Below are positions 1-10,901 of a stretch of 64,000 nucleotides of DNA, piece by piece. The notes beneath the pieces are model-generated. The model searched no databases. It worked only from the letters and a program-made list of their open reading frames with translations, and was not told the DNA's origin. The position numbers and the translations under genes were made by a program. The DNA is from Phialocephala subalpina (Eukaryota; Ascomycota; Leotiomycetes; Helotiales; Mollisiaceae), in the NCBI GenBank assembly GCA_900073065.1, contig FJOG01000005.1, forward strand, positions 1,844,884-1,908,883, in the 5' to 3' direction. Within the stretch, counting starts at the first letter, position 1, and every line of letters begins with the position of its first letter.

Positions 1-62
1 CAGGAACCCTAACTCCACATCTTGAATTTAGCGAGCCCCGTTACCGACCCCTGCATGGAGCT

Positions 63-350
63 GTGATTTTACAGCCCTTTATCAGAGACAAAATTATAAC
101 AGCGAGTTGCGGAGTAGTTGAACAAGAGTATGAGTACGACGACAAAGGGTATCAGCCTTGGCAGGAGCGACACGGGCGTTACCGGTACAACAATCATGCC
201 GGGCACGGATTTCTCACTGCCGAGGGGCCCAGCGACGATGTTGAGTGGGAACCGGAGGATCCTACTGATGTAAGCGACTATCAACCTGGAGATAGTCAAA
301 CCGACGATGAGGCAGACTCCCCGGATGAGTGGTGCGATGGAAATATTTAG
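63..350 (+). CDS. Possible 3' exon of an unknown protein
   Basis: An open frame of about 95 codons runs to a stop at 350. It has no ATG at its left end (it opens on GTG), so if it is real it is the terminal exon of a gene starting left of the window. A splice-like CAG lies near 110. The C-terminal half is strongly acidic, rich in Asp, Glu and Pro, and resembles a disordered tail. I recognise no family. It could equally be chance open sequence. Confidence 0.22.
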   Translation: MILQPFIRDKIITASCGVVEQEYEYDDKGYQPWQERHGRYRYNNHAGHGFLTAEGPSDDVEWEPEDPTDVSDYQPGDSQTDDEADSPDEWCDGNI

Positions 351-494
351 GCTATGCTGTTATTTTGTTGTATTTTTCTAGCTAGAACAATGCAGTTTTC
401 TTTTCTTTTACAAGGCTAAATCAACAAGCTGGAATGGGGAGCAGTTCTTAACGCCAACCCAATGCTTGAATGCCCAAAACCAACCCATATGCAC

Positions 495-1989
495 CTATAA
501 CCGACTCCTAAACCCGCCAACGATCAACGGGAACTGTCCCTTCTCATACTTCGCCCAAGCTTTCTCGACCTCAACATTGACATCATAACCCCAAAGCCAT
601 TCCCGGAAGACTGGATCCCTCCACTTGTTGGGGTATCCCTCATACGGCTCCTCATTAAACTCGGCGAGCTGTCTATCTCGCTCTTCTTGCCGTGGACCAT
701 CGTGTATATGGAAGATTTGTTGATAATGACTTGATTGTTTTACCACTCGTGTAGTTCGTGCTTTTCGGAGTGCTTCGTAGATTGTGAGGATGTCGGGGAG
801 TTGGGATCTTGAGGAGATGTAGGAGAGGAGGCGGCCGAGGCAATATCCATCTTCAACAGCCATTGCTGCTCCGGACGCCAAGTATGGAAGTTCCTTTAAC
901 CTAGGATCCTAAGCACAAAAAACTCCTGTATCTCCCTCAAATCTGCCTTCGCGGTGTTTACCAATTCTGGTAAATTATCCGGACATGCCAAAACTATATT
1001 ATATAAATCTCCACCCTTCAGTAAGTATCCCACAACGTGGCTATCTGGCCCCATCCAGAAATTTATAGCCGGCGATTCAACGAGATCTTGCAGGTTTGCG
1101 TGTTTTCGCATTTCTGATCCGGAAACAGTAACTCGGTATGCCAAATCTCCTGTCAGCCGAGGTGGATCCTTCCACCCCAGCAGCGCTTCTCTGCAAACGG
1201 ATTTCAGCCCATCTGCTCCAATAACAATATCTGCCTTAAAATCCTTTCCTCTCGCTAATAAGACCCTTGGAGTTTCGAAATCGATTCCAGTGACTCTTTG
1301 AGAAGAAGTGTATCAGCACCTAACTCTCGTGCTTTCTCAACCAGTGTCCGGTGGTAGTCCGCGCGATGGATATGCAAATACGGTGAACTGTATCTTCGTT
1401 CACAATATGGGAGAGTAGGTTGGGTGGAGAGAACTCGGCCATCTTTGTAGGAGCGGAGGACGAATTCGTGAGGTTTCACGGAGAGAGATTCGATTTTGTT
1501 GNNNNNNNNNNNNNNNNNNNNNNNNNNNNNNNNNNNNNNNNNNNNNNNNNNNNNNNNNNNNNNNNNNNNNNNNNNNNNNNNNNNNNNNNNNNNNNNNNNN
1601 NNNNNNNNNNNNNNNNNNNNNNNNNNNNNNNNNNNNNNNNNNNNNNNNNNNNNNNNNNNNNNNNNNNNNNNNNNNNNNNNNNNNNNNNNNNNNNNNNNNN
1701 NNNNNNNNNNNNNNNNNNNNNNNNNNNNNNNNNNNNNNNNNNNNNNNNNNNNNNNNNNNNNNNNNNNNNNNNNNNNNNNNNNNNNNNNNNNNNNNNNNNN
1801 NNNNNNNNNNNNNNNNNNNNNNNNNNNNNNNNNNNNNNNNNNNNNNNNNNNNNNNNNNNNNNNNNNNNNNNNNNNNNNNNNNNNNNNNNNNNNNNNNNNN
1901 NNNNNNNNNNNNNNNNNNNNNNNNNNNNNNNNNNNNNNNNNNNNNNNNNNNNNGGGGAGTTGGTCTTCCTCGATTTTGGCGAAGTCCAC
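495..1989 (-). pseudogene. FAD-dependent monooxygenase (salicylate hydroxylase-like), broken
   Basis: Three minus-strand blocks in different frames together resemble a class A flavoprotein monooxygenase. Such enzymes hydroxylate aromatic substrates using FAD and NAD(P)H. The middle block carries the family's second FAD motif (ADIVIGADGLKSVC, near 1195-1235) followed by AYRVTVSG and WMGPDSHVVGY. The last block has PYLASGAAMAVEDGY (near 840-885), the FAD-contacting helix. The N-terminal FAD motif would fall in the assembly gap. Breaks: the frame shifts near 1298; near 916-921 it shifts at a run of six bases, immediately followed by an in-frame TAG just before DPRL. About 45 residues normally found between DPRLKEL and PYLASG, including the family's GD(A/S)CHPM region, are missing. 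The deletion and the stop argue for a true pseudogene. Family assignment is confident; the substrate is unknown. Confidence 0.75.
1502..1953. other. Assembly gap (Ns)
   Basis: A run of unresolved bases lies inside the monooxygenase locus. It hides most of the N-terminal half of that gene, so its integrity there cannot be judged. Confidence 0.99.
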
Positions 1990-2134
1990 AACCCTCCTTC
2001 GACACGAGAACTACATTATCCTAGAACGCGAAAACCTCACCCCTCGCGCATTAGAAGGTTGAGTATCTCACCAAGATCGTTGACAGTGGAGAATTTGTCG
2101 ACTGCAAAAGGCACAACCACGATGTCGTCGCCTT

Positions 2135-2172
2135 CTCGAGTTTCCGACTCGAGTTTCCGACTCGAGTTTCCA
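2135..2172. repeat. 13-bp tandem repeat, about 3 copies
   Basis: The unit CTCGAGTTTCCGA is repeated almost three times head to tail, upstream of the 2EXR gene at 2564. No function is evident. Confidence 0.85.
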
Positions 2173-2563
2173 ACACCACATCATAACGACAAACGAACTC
2201 TGAAATTCAGACTCAGTCTCGATGACGCGCCTCAATCCCACCTTGTACGATTCCCCTTCCTCGTCTCCCTCCTTAAGCCACGTTACATCGGCCGACGATC
2301 TATCGATTTCACCCCCAACTCCAACAATGCCGAACAATCTAGCAGGATCAAGGCTTCTTCACTCCACCTTGTTATCGGTCATGGATAAAATACACCTCAA
2401 ATCGATCATGGTTTCAAATATACATTCCGAGTTATCAGCCTCTCGCCCCGGGGCAAATTTCTTGAAGTTACATTCGAGCGCAGCCTCCAAGGACTTTATC
2501 GCAACAAGAAAACAAAGCTCAATCACTATCTCAGTACCAATATACCGCTACCACAACCCCGAA

Positions 2564-3307
2564 ATGCACACATCTACCGATGATCATCCTTCGAACTCGG
2601 CTTCGGCAACGTCCACGAACTCAACAACTTCTAACTCCACTCCTGTCGCAACATTCCACCCATTCCCCAGGCTTCCCAACGAGCTGCGACACGTCATCTG
2701 GGAACTATCTGTCGCTTGCAGACTGGTCAGAACGGTGGATGGAACAATCAGATTTACGTGTGGCACTAGCAAATGCTTGGATCCACGCACCACGGCCACA
2801 TGTCCTTGTTACGACAACGTTGCAATTCTCCAGGTTAACAAGGAATCAAGAGCCCTCCTCACAAAACATTTTAGACAGTTCTGGTTTCAGTTGGACAGCC
2901 GCACACTCGGCGATATTAGGACCAAAAGCTTCCATTTCAGCCTCGAGAACGATCTGTTGTGCGTTGGGAATGTGGGTTCGAGTGATGGCGCAAGGATTAT
3001 ATCTAACTTCTTCGAGAAAGTTCGGTACGTATACATGCCGATCGGTGGCCTCCGAGTCCAGTCAAACTGGCAGAATAATGAACATAATGATTTGTTCCTG
3101 AGGCTACCCAACTTCAACAACCTACAACACCTGTTTGTCATTCTGACTGGCCTCCCGACCCACCTGAAGAATGGCAGACTTCAACAGCAAATTAATGAAC
3201 TTATTCAAAGGGTCAGGAGTTTGAATTCTGACTGGAATGTGCCATCTTGGACGATGGTTGAGAATGAGGAGAAGCTGCTTGAGCTGTGGCAAGGATGGAA
3301 GAAGTGA
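2564..3307 (+). CDS. 2EXR domain protein (intact copy)
   Basis: An uninterrupted frame gives about 247 residues. A Ser/Thr/Asn-rich stretch of about 25 residues is followed by the 2EXR signature: FHPFPRLPNELRHVIWEL near residues 30-48, then an ILQVNKESRALL helix near residue 90, SLENDLLCVG near 125, KVRYVYMPI near 150, and a C-terminal EEKLLELWQGW. 2EXR proteins are an abundant fungal family, mostly of unknown function and often recently amplified. I chose the ATG at 2564 because it has a purine at -3 and precedes the low-complexity N-terminus. The frame stays open to an ATG at 2222 with a poor context (T at -3), so a longer protein of 361 residues is possible. Three broken relatives lie within the next 14 kb. 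Confidence 0.7.
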   Translation: MHTSTDDHPSNSASATSTNSTTSNSTPVATFHPFPRLPNELRHVIWELSVACRLVRTVDGTIRFTCGTSKCLDPRTTATCPCYDNVAILQVNKESRALLTKHFRQFWFQLDSRTLGDIRTKSFHFSLENDLLCVGNVGSSDGARIISNFFEKVRYVYMPIGGLRVQSNWQNNEHNDLFLRLPNFNNLQHLFVILTGLPTHLKNGRLQQQINELIQRVRSLNSDWNVPSWTMVENEEKLLELWQGWKK

Positions 3308-3869
3308 GTCGAAACACTGAGAGTGCCAGAGAGTTGATGACACTTACCAAGACATTCTTCTATGCCTACATCTGCGTTCCTACTACCAATATTTGCGGCA
3401 ACAAGTACATGGGAAGGAGATAAGGGAGAAAATATGGAGAGATAAATTGGGCGTCAGTCTTGCGGAAGTAGCATGCAGTGAGGCGATGTTGTAATGAAGC
3501 TGCTCTGGCATCTTGCAGGGCTGCCGGGGGGAAAGCGTTTACGGAGTGCAACAGGTTGGTTGGGCGTACTGTACATTTATGATTGCTGGCAATGCCATCA
3601 ACTTTCTTTTCTGCAATAAAATTACACTCTTGACTTACTCTCCCTAATCTTGAATCCAATTATCACAGTACTTAGTGCGAGTGATATATAGCTTCCATAT
3701 TGGGCAAGATTAACCTAACCTGGATTAGCTTACCGACTTCCGTGAAAGGAAGTCGCATTGCAATCTCGACCACCATTTGAATACCGACCGAGAGTCTCAA
3801 GTATAAAATCATGAGATGCCTTTGAATCTTGCATGTTCATCTACCATCAAATTCAGCAAACGAGGGCAC
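3308..3869. other. Intergenic, no gene recognised
   Basis: Only short open frames without family features occur here. It probably holds the 3' region of the preceding 2EXR gene and the promoter of the broken copy that follows. Confidence 0.6.
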
Positions 3870-5173
3870 AATGGCACGCCGCAAAGAAAAGAAAAAAAGC
3901 TTGAAGTCGACGCCAAAGGCCACTGTCAAGGAAGACGCCAGTGCGGATTCAACACTCACTTCATCAGTGTCCAGCCTCGATCTCTCATCGGAGGGCACTA
4001 CTCCGCGGACGAGTATAGTCACTAGCATTAAGTATCCGTGATTTGCTCTTTTTACACCAAAACTCGCCTTATTCCACGCCACGCATTACAATAACTACCT
4101 TTTAAAAAGTTATAAGAGTTAAAACTTTGATTATTTCGATTAATTCTAATTGAACTACTTCCTCGGATTATATTTCATTTGATGTTTTAATATAGAAGTA
4201 AAGTGTTAAACTCGAAGAGTATAATATTTAAGCGAGTTTATTAGCGAATTGCATCATTTTACTCAACCTCTTTATATTTAGCTTAGAATTTACCGGGAAA
4301 TTACTCGCTACTTTATTAAAAATTAGAAGAAATACGCGAAATGCTCCCATTAAAAGATTTGTCTAATCAGATTTCAAATATTTAGGTGGCATTATAGGTA
4401 AATCGTATAGTGATTTACGTGAGTTTTGGTGGTAAAACAGCAAATCACGGATACTTAACCGAGGTAACTGTAGCTCTTCTATTCAAAAACCCCTCCCGGT
4501 TCTCATTGGACAGAACTTCTGAAGTTCCCGGAGAAATTCGAAACATGATTTGGGGATTCTGTATCACACGACGGGTTGTCAAGGTCTTCGACTGGGAAAT
4601 CCAATACTCTAGTCAGCCACTAGCACTCTACGCCAATCAAGAATCCAGATCTCTCATATCGCCCTACTATCACCGGATAGAGAGAAAACCAGCGAATAAG
4701 AAGGACTTATTTAAAAACAAGCCAAAATACCTCCTGTTCAACCCCGAGAACGATCTTCTCTGCATCGGACACATGAACCCCTCACACTGCACGTCGATCC
4801 ACAACGAGCTGCCAACAATTGCCAAGTACGTTTACATTTCGATCGAGTCATTGAAGAATCAGACTGCTGTAGCTGTAGCTCTAAACTTAGAATCACAACA
4901 TTCTAGCAGTTTTGACTACTATGGAGGACTGCGTCCCTGCATGAAGGAGATTGAGAAGTTAGAGCACGTTTTCGTTGTGCTGAGTGGCAAGCACAAGAAC
5001 TCGTGAGATAGAAGACTTTTTCAAAGGTGCTGATCAATGGATTTGTTGGAAGTTGTTTGACGGAGTTTTTGAAGAATTGGGTGAAGAGGAACCCGGAAAG
5101 AAGGATGCCTACATTTACGGTGGTTGAGCATGAGAAGGATCTACTGAAGATTTGGCAAGATTTCCGGGATTGA
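3870..5173 (+). pseudogene. 2EXR domain protein, broken by an inserted element and frameshifts
   Basis: The frame at 4459-5004 encodes VPGEIRNMIWGFCITRRVV, then FNPENDLLCIGHM and IAKYVYISIESL, all 2EXR hallmarks. The C-terminus continues only after two frame changes. EIEDFFKGADQWICWKLF is read from 5005, and VVEHEKDLLKIWQDF in another frame ends at 5173, matching the C-terminus of the intact copy at 2564. Upstream, an ATG at 3870 in good context (A at -3) opens a basic then Ser/Thr-rich segment like the disordered N-termini of this family. It runs directly into the left inverted repeat of the element at 4031-4455. Removing the element does not restore one frame, so further indels exist. That the 3870 segment belonged to the same gene is inference. 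Confidence 0.65.
4031..4455. mobile_element. MITE-like element with terminal inverted repeats and TA target duplication
   Basis: The ends are inverted copies: AGTATCCGTGATTTGCT at the left and its perfect complement at the right. Imperfect similarity extends to about 40 bp (both arms also share CCAAAACTC). TA flanks both sides (4029-4030 and 4456-4457); the perfect inverted repeat including flanks is TTAA plus 16 bp. The 425-bp interior is very AT-rich with no transposase. This fits a non-autonomous Tc1/mariner-type element (TA duplication); a TTAA-targeting family cannot be excluded because the flank reads TTAA on both sides. Confidence 0.8.
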
Positions 5174-5416
5174 ACTTCTCATATTGGCAGAATTAGGGGT
5201 AGAAGTGAGCATTGAAATTGATTGTAGAAGGAGCCCCTGCCAGTGGCCTAGGTGCTGACTTGCAATATCATACATGACAAATCGTGTTTCCATTCCTATC
5301 GTATCAATGTATTGTACAGCTGTCCCCAAACCCTTCTTACAAATAAACGCGCCTCACAATGTCAACACCTAATTCGCCTTGCCTAAGCACCGCACAAGAA
5401 CGACACGCTATTACAG
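5174..5416. other. Convergent 3' region
   Basis: A short space between two convergent loci, presumably 3' untranslated sequence. Nothing else is seen. Confidence 0.5.
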
Positions 5417-6712
5417 CTAAATATTATCTCTGTTGACCTCATTGTCTGAATCAATCAAATAAAATGTCGAGTTGTGAGGTAAAGCTTGGATGGGTGATGT
5501 GGTGTCTGATGCCATGCCCCTGACGGGAAAGTCATGTAATTGAATGAAGTTTTGGTTCGAGGAAAACGAGCGTCTGAAGATTCTGGAACCTGTACTCTGC
5601 TTGCCTTGGTTTGAAGAGCTTTGATTTAGTTGTGAATTCTCTGGAGTTCGGACTTTCTGGAACAATGGACGTAAGGTCGGGAGGCAGGCAGCGACAATAC
5701 CAAGGCAGCCCTCGGCAGCCGACCATATCGTAGGAACTGTTAAGTACCCTGTTATGTAACGTCAATATCTTTCTATAGGTAGGATCAAAGAATGACTCAC
5801 AAGTGTAGTCGATGCCATGAATTTGAAAAAGAGAACACCATCTGGCCAGACCAACAGCACAAGTTCTGTTATGATAAGTAACGCTTAACGTTCCGGGTTG
5901 CGTCCAGGAGTACTCACAAAGAACCAAGGAGGAAGATGCCGGTTAGCTGGAGCTTCTGTTGAATTGATGATTGTAGATACCACACGGCACGTAACGGTAG
6001 AACGAGGATTATAAAGTCGGTTATAACGTTGAGTCCAGAGCCGATGATATAAAACAATGTTGCATCTATGCAAGAGCCTTTGCCACTCTTATCCCAGGTA
6101 TATTTCAGTGGCCGGCACGTTAGGGACACAACGAAGACAACCATTATACCCCAGAGGACTGAGAACACCCCGAGAACGTATGCAGTGTATCGGAAGTAGG
6201 TCATGACCCCGAATATACGGGTATAGAGTAGGAGGATAGATATCTTGATGATCGGTACGGATACTGCCCAGAGAAGTTGGGAGGCAAAGAATGTCTAGTA
6301 CCCTTTTGATTAGAGATAAATCATAACAGGAGTGAAGGCAACTTACTTGTGCTTCACGGATAATGTCCGCGGAGCTTAACGTTTCGACGTGTCTTCCAAG
6401 TCCATATGTCGAAGCTGGTAATTCAGGATTCAGTCATCAAAGATAGATGTGAGGACCTTTATCACTTAACATACCCACAATATTACAGGTGCAGATTGAC
6501 CATGCGAACGGCTGTTGAATGTCAAAATCAAAACGAATGACTAGGAGTAGCTTCATAATGCTGACCAGAGCTGCGATAATAGTCATGTCGTCAGATTTGA
6601 GTGGCAAGCTCCTTATTCTTCTAGCCAATACTCGAAGAATGACAGCAAGTCCAGCCAAAATGCCGACCAGAAGATTCACCGACACAATAGTCAGCTGCTT
6701 ATTCTCCACCAT
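5417..6712 (-). CDS. PTH11-like seven-helix receptor (fungal rhodopsin-domain integral membrane protein)
   Basis: Six exons read in one continuous frame: 6712-6566, 6511-6475, 6414-6347, 6294-5918, 5865-5801 and 5736-5417. They sum to 1014 nt, or 337 residues, and every intron is GT..AG. Membrane segments are clear: NLLVGILAGLAVILRVLARR, the AALPFAWSICTCNIV helix followed by STYGLGRHVETL, then LLWAVSVPIIKISILLLYTR, a helix around VVFVVSLTC, LNVITDFIILVLPL, and IWSAAEGCLGIVAACLPTLR before a polar, Ser-rich cytoplasmic tail. The DD at the end of loop 1, the CRP..YTWD segment and the W(S)xxE..LGIV..PTLRPLF motif are typical of this family. These proteins resemble plasma-membrane sensors such as Magnaporthe Pth11, but most members lack known ligands. 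No CFEM domain precedes the helices. The start ATG lies 12 nt inside a longer open frame. Confidence 0.82.
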
Positions 6713-7898
6713 AATCTCTTGCAATTGAGATTTTGCCGTTGACAGGTAATAGGTAACCTAAAGAGTGGAGTATTCTTCAAAAAGAGTAGAGAAGGAGCTT
6801 TGAAATCGAAAGAGAGTGATTCCGTTAAGGAGATCTTCTGATGGCCAAGATATGAACAACGTAAGATGTAAGTCTCTTTGGGATGTTTATTGGAGAAAGA
6901 GCTTCGTGATATCTAAGGATATCAGGATATGAAGTCCGGCCGCTTTGCTGAACTATTCTCCATTAGGATTGCAAGTGGAGAATCACTTTGTCGAGACCCA
7001 AGCGTTGTGACTTTGTTAGGCCTGCCTGCATGCAGAGAGTCAATTATTGTTGCGAAATTTGACAGATCCCAAATTCTGAGGTCTTAGAATCAGCGCCGTC
7101 CGTATCTCTATTGGCTGAGGTATGACAATGGCGTTGTACCCCGGCCCACACCTGGGGATGATCTTGAGAGCCTCGCTTGCGGGAACTTGACGCCATACGA
7201 CCTACATTAAAGTTATCGGTTCTAACCCAAAGTCTCAAAGTCCATATGACCGAGTTTGATATCGCCATAATCAAGCATCATAATACAACTAACATACTCT
7301 ATCGTATCACTATTCTTGCCCAAAAGAAAAATCGTCCAAGCGTTTATATTCAGTCCGTAAAAAAGATCTCTTTCTATCAATATCTCTGATGAATCTTGAG
7401 CCGAGGTTCTTGACTAGGGCCCAAATCATCGGTACCGCTTCGACCACTTTCTGCGCTGAGTGTTTGTTCCCTTATCCAGCAACATGATTGTTGCTGACGC
7501 GGCACGTCTGCACCCGCTAGTACCAATACAAGAAAAGGCCCATGACCCAGGCGATACATACATGCACAGGGAATGGATCAGAAGAGCAGTAACAGAAACG
7601 GAAAGAATGAAGCACTTCTCCAAAACAGTCTACTTCGAAATATAGTTCAGCCGGGATCTCAGCTGGGAGCTTATCCCATGCATGGTAATTGGGTGTGGGA
7701 ACGCACATCTAATTCCTGCAGGAGATCCCCTCGGCGACTGACGGAATTCTGCAAGGACTGCCACACGGCCTATGTAAATCAGCGTCCACAGGTCCAGATT
7801 TCTTTCATGATATATCAACATCTTCTGAGCGCTATACCCATCATCACTGGTTACACAATACTTCCTCAGCTGTATTTCACCGAGATTCTTTTACCAAT
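6713..7898. other. Intergenic, no gene assigned
   Basis: The left part is the promoter of the receptor. The right part (about 7380-7820, minus strand) holds several short frames with hydrophobic and Cys-rich stretches that cannot be joined convincingly. It may be the remnant of a membrane-protein gene, but no family motif is certain. Confidence 0.5.
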
Positions 7899-8703
7899 AT
7901 GCCTAATAACCCGTCGATCGTTTTTGTTCCTGGTTTTTGGGAAGGTCCTACAGTATTCGAATCCGTTGCAGCAACACTCCGGGATATCTATGGGTACAAA
8001 ACAGAGATCATCTCATTACCAAGCACGGGACAAGCTTCCCCAGAGAATCCAACACTTCAAGACGACATCCAAGCCGTCCACTCATTTTTTGAACGCCTCG
8101 TTGCCAGCGGAGAAGATGTGGTTCTCGTCCTCCATTCTGCCAGTGGTTACATCGGTACTGAAGCGATCAAGAACCTCACGGCAAAGGAGCGTATGAGCGA
8201 AAGTAAAACAGGTGGCGTAGTAAAGATCGTCTTCATGGCAGCAGGTGTGTTCCCAATAGGATTCAAAACAGGGCCTCTGCCATTTTTTGAGTATGACGTG
8301 AGTACAAACCGAAAACAAAGCTTTCACTTATGAACACCACCACCAGGAGAATCAAAGTTAACATAACAACAATCAGGGCGCTCGATTATTCTGCAAAGAC
8401 CCAGCATCTTTCCTCTTCAATGACCTCCCACCTGATGTTGCTCAAATGTGGATCTCACGGCTGGAATGCCAACCTGCTTGGGAATGGGATGGAGAGATCA
8501 CGCATGGCGGGTACAAAGACGTGTCGAGTGTGTATCTACTGTGCACCAACGACCAGTGCGTGCCTCTCACGATGCAGCGAAAATGCGCTGAGTTGGCGGG
8601 CAGCGAAACTGTGTCTTGCGACGCAGGGCACATGGTTATGCTCAGCCAGCCAGAGATGGTCGTGAAAGTCATCCATACAGCTGCAGAAAGTCTCCGAACT
8701 TAA
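7899..8703 (+). CDS. Alpha/beta hydrolase
   Basis: Two exons, 7899-8297 and 8377-8703, are joined in phase by a 79-nt GT..AG intron and give 241 residues. The N-terminus SIVFVPGFWEG is the first strand and oxyanion loop of the fold. The nucleophile elbow reads VLVLHSASG, with Ser80 as the likely nucleophile. Exon 2 supplies the acid (CTNDQCVP) and the His (DAGHMVMLSQPE), so a Ser-Asp-His triad is complete. It resembles small cytosolic AB_hydrolase-1 esterases of fungi and bacteria. No signal peptide is seen, and the substrate cannot be told from sequence. Confidence 0.85.
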
Positions 8704-8710
8704 TTTCAGA

Positions 8711-8847
8711 CTAGTGTTAAGGTTCAATGTAGATACGACGGAGGTGGACGTGATTTGCGCCTCCAAACTTGGAAATTGTGCCACACTAGTGTTAAGACTC
8801 AACGTTTGCGAACTGGTTTGCGCCTCCAAACTCAAAATGGTGCCACA
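8711..8847. repeat. Two imperfect tandem copies of a 62-75 bp unit
   Basis: Both copies start CTAGTGTTAAG, share TTTGCGCCTCCAAACT and end GTGCCACA; the first has about 12 extra bases. They lie directly after the hydrolase stop codon. No function is evident. Confidence 0.7.
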
Positions 8848-9366
8848 TTGGTATTATTTGCAACCACTGCCATCCTCACACTGATGGTTTGGGTTAGGGT
8901 CAGTTGGATATGTGGATTAAACCCGCGCCAATCGGAAACCATACCACGTAGGTATGTATGCTGTAAGGCAAGAAATGCGATACGAGCAACACGAAGCTAT
9001 TATTTTGAGACACTCAAGCCCAGGATCCGTGTGGGTCATGCCTCCCAAAAGTGAAAATCGAGGTATAGGCGTAGGAAAGCGTCTTCCAATATTCCAAATT
9101 TGTGCCCTCACGACGGAATAGGGAAACACCTCGGCCCTCGCTGTCTAGCCGATTGCCCATCCAGACGAGATCTCTACAAGTAAGCACCAGAAAAAGCTGA
9201 CAAAAGCGAAACGGAACCAGACTTCTGGCCCTTCATCGTATGGCTGGTTCAAGTAAAGTCTCTTGATGTAGAGGGTCTTTGTTTATTTTGTTTTCTATAA
9301 AATCTGAAAGCTGTTTTACAAAATTCCAGACATTAAATTTTCGTTCCATTTAGCAATGATACTTTA
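8848..9366. other. Intergenic, nothing recognised
   Basis: Unique-looking sequence with only short frames and no family features. Confidence 0.5.
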
Positions 9367-9492
9367 CGGAGGTGCCAGACCTAAGGTTTTCCTACACCGC
9401 CTTTGCTCGCAGGGATTAATTTGTATGGGCAAAATGATTTGGTTGGTGGCAGAACTAAGGCGGTGTAGGAAAACTCGGGTCTGGCACCTCCG
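9367..9492. mobile_element. Short hairpin MITE with TA flanks
   Basis: The two ends are inverted copies: CGGAGGTGCCAGACC followed by a second block TTTTCCTACACCGCCTT, with a small mismatch zone between. They leave only about 45 bp of unpaired centre. TA occurs immediately outside each end (9365-9366 and 9493-9494). The 126-bp element would form a long foldback and has no coding capacity, as expected of a Tc1/mariner-derived MITE. Confidence 0.8.
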
Positions 9493-9814
9493 TAATCCTT
9501 CGTGTTGTTATCTAACGCTACAGTAGCTCAGCCGTTGCAGCCTCCCGTGATGATTTTCGAACTAAAGAAACTCTATGCCAATATGGAAAGGAGAACCGAG
9601 AAAAATGGGATTTTTCCGGCAAATTATCAAGGTCAATCACGGCAACTACTGGTATATCTTGCAGAAGTAATTGGAGGTCCGGAACGACCAAAACTTTAAA
9701 GTCCTGCTAAATCACCCTAGTGTGGGGGTGAACACTGCTCCAGTGGGGTTTGCTTTGCGTCAACTTGTCGATCCATCCGTTCTAGGAGAGATTGGCTCTG
9801 CATGAACAGGAGGG

Positions 9815-10578
9815 GTGCAAACGCTCAAATCGGGGAGCTTTCAGCCCCTCCTCGAAACTTGTCGAGATGTATGGCACTACTATCAAATAGTGTGTATCAA
9901 ATGCATCAATCACGGATGCAACCCTATTCAATGCACTTGCATATTATGTGGCTGTACCAAACATCAATTGCTTTTCTCCGGCACTCCTTGGCGTCAATCA
10001 AGAGACGCGATCTTTCTTCAGGCATCAAGTATTGAGCTACCAATTCCAAAACCCGTATCGTCTGTTCCTCGGGAGTGAATTTCCAGACCACTGGAGTCGG
10101 AGCATGTGCGTTGAATCCCTTGGGTCCGAGTCAAGAACACATTCACAAGTAAAAATGCACCTCTATTCATCAACCTAGACAAGGACGTCTTCTGTTTCGA
10201 AAATTACGAGTCGTTCGTCTGTAAAACAGATTACGGAGACGAACTTTACCCGGACGTCAAATATGTGTATATGGGGTTTCGGATTATGATGAGGGAGTGT
10301 GAGCCAGAATGGCACTCCAACACGGGGGCTCCTGGTTGCAGAAACTCACTGGATTGAACCTTGTCTTTATCTTGTACAGTCCAGCCAATCCGCGGATGGA
10401 TATATCTAGACTCAAGGGTAGCTTTCAGCAAAGATTTGACACATTCGCCGAGAAGAACAGGGACTAAAAGGTGCCGCCTTGGGCGTGAGTGAAGGATGAG
10501 GAGCAATTAGCTGAGGATTGGGAACATTGGAGTGGCTGGCCGCCGGGCTATGACTTGTGGAGGAAGGATTTTGGATGA
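9815..10578 (+). pseudogene. 2EXR domain protein, degenerate
   Basis: Pieces in different frames match the family. PALLGVNQETRSFFRHQVL near 9970-10025 is the central helix. PLFINLDKDVFCFENYESF and DVKYVYMGFR lie near 10160-10280. FILYSPANPRMDI and a C-terminal segment with VKDEEQLAEDWEHW end at 10578. In that last segment two in-frame stops occur, TAA before KVPPWA and TGA before VKDEE. The N-terminal FPRLP-type motif is not found, so the left edge is uncertain. A Cys-rich stretch (NPIQCTCILCGC) near 9915-9960 lies where other copies have a Cys-containing loop. Clearly non-functional as written. Confidence 0.7.
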
Positions 10579-10901
10579 TTGGAAGGTAATATGTGTGCAT
10601 TGATATACTCTGCTCTTCATCTAATGAAGAAATCAAATGAACAAGTGATTCAAATATACATATATACTTCGATGTGCGGATATTAATGTGGAAAACCTGA
10701 AAGCCTAGCGGAGAGCCGCCTGGAAGTTAGTGCTTTACCGCTGAACTTCAGGTGCCAGTGCCTGTGAAATGTCGCCCAGCGAGCACGCTCTAGCACACTC
10801 TGCGCCACAAATCCTAAATGAGGAGGCGCGCCATCCAACGATAAACAATTGATGGAGCAAGTTCAGAATCATTGAGCGTGAAAGGCTGAACCGCCCCAAG
10901 C

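Noticed and set aside
7377..7821. Minus-strand frames with hydrophobic, Cys-rich stretches, faintly like an integral-membrane terpene cyclase (ERNLDLWTLIYIG)
   Set aside because: No exon chain restores the family motifs; similarity is too weak to call.
10690..10765. tRNA-like string on the minus strand (AGCGGTAAAGCAC)
   Set aside because: It resembles a D-arm, but no TTC-containing T-arm or pairing acceptor stem can be found.
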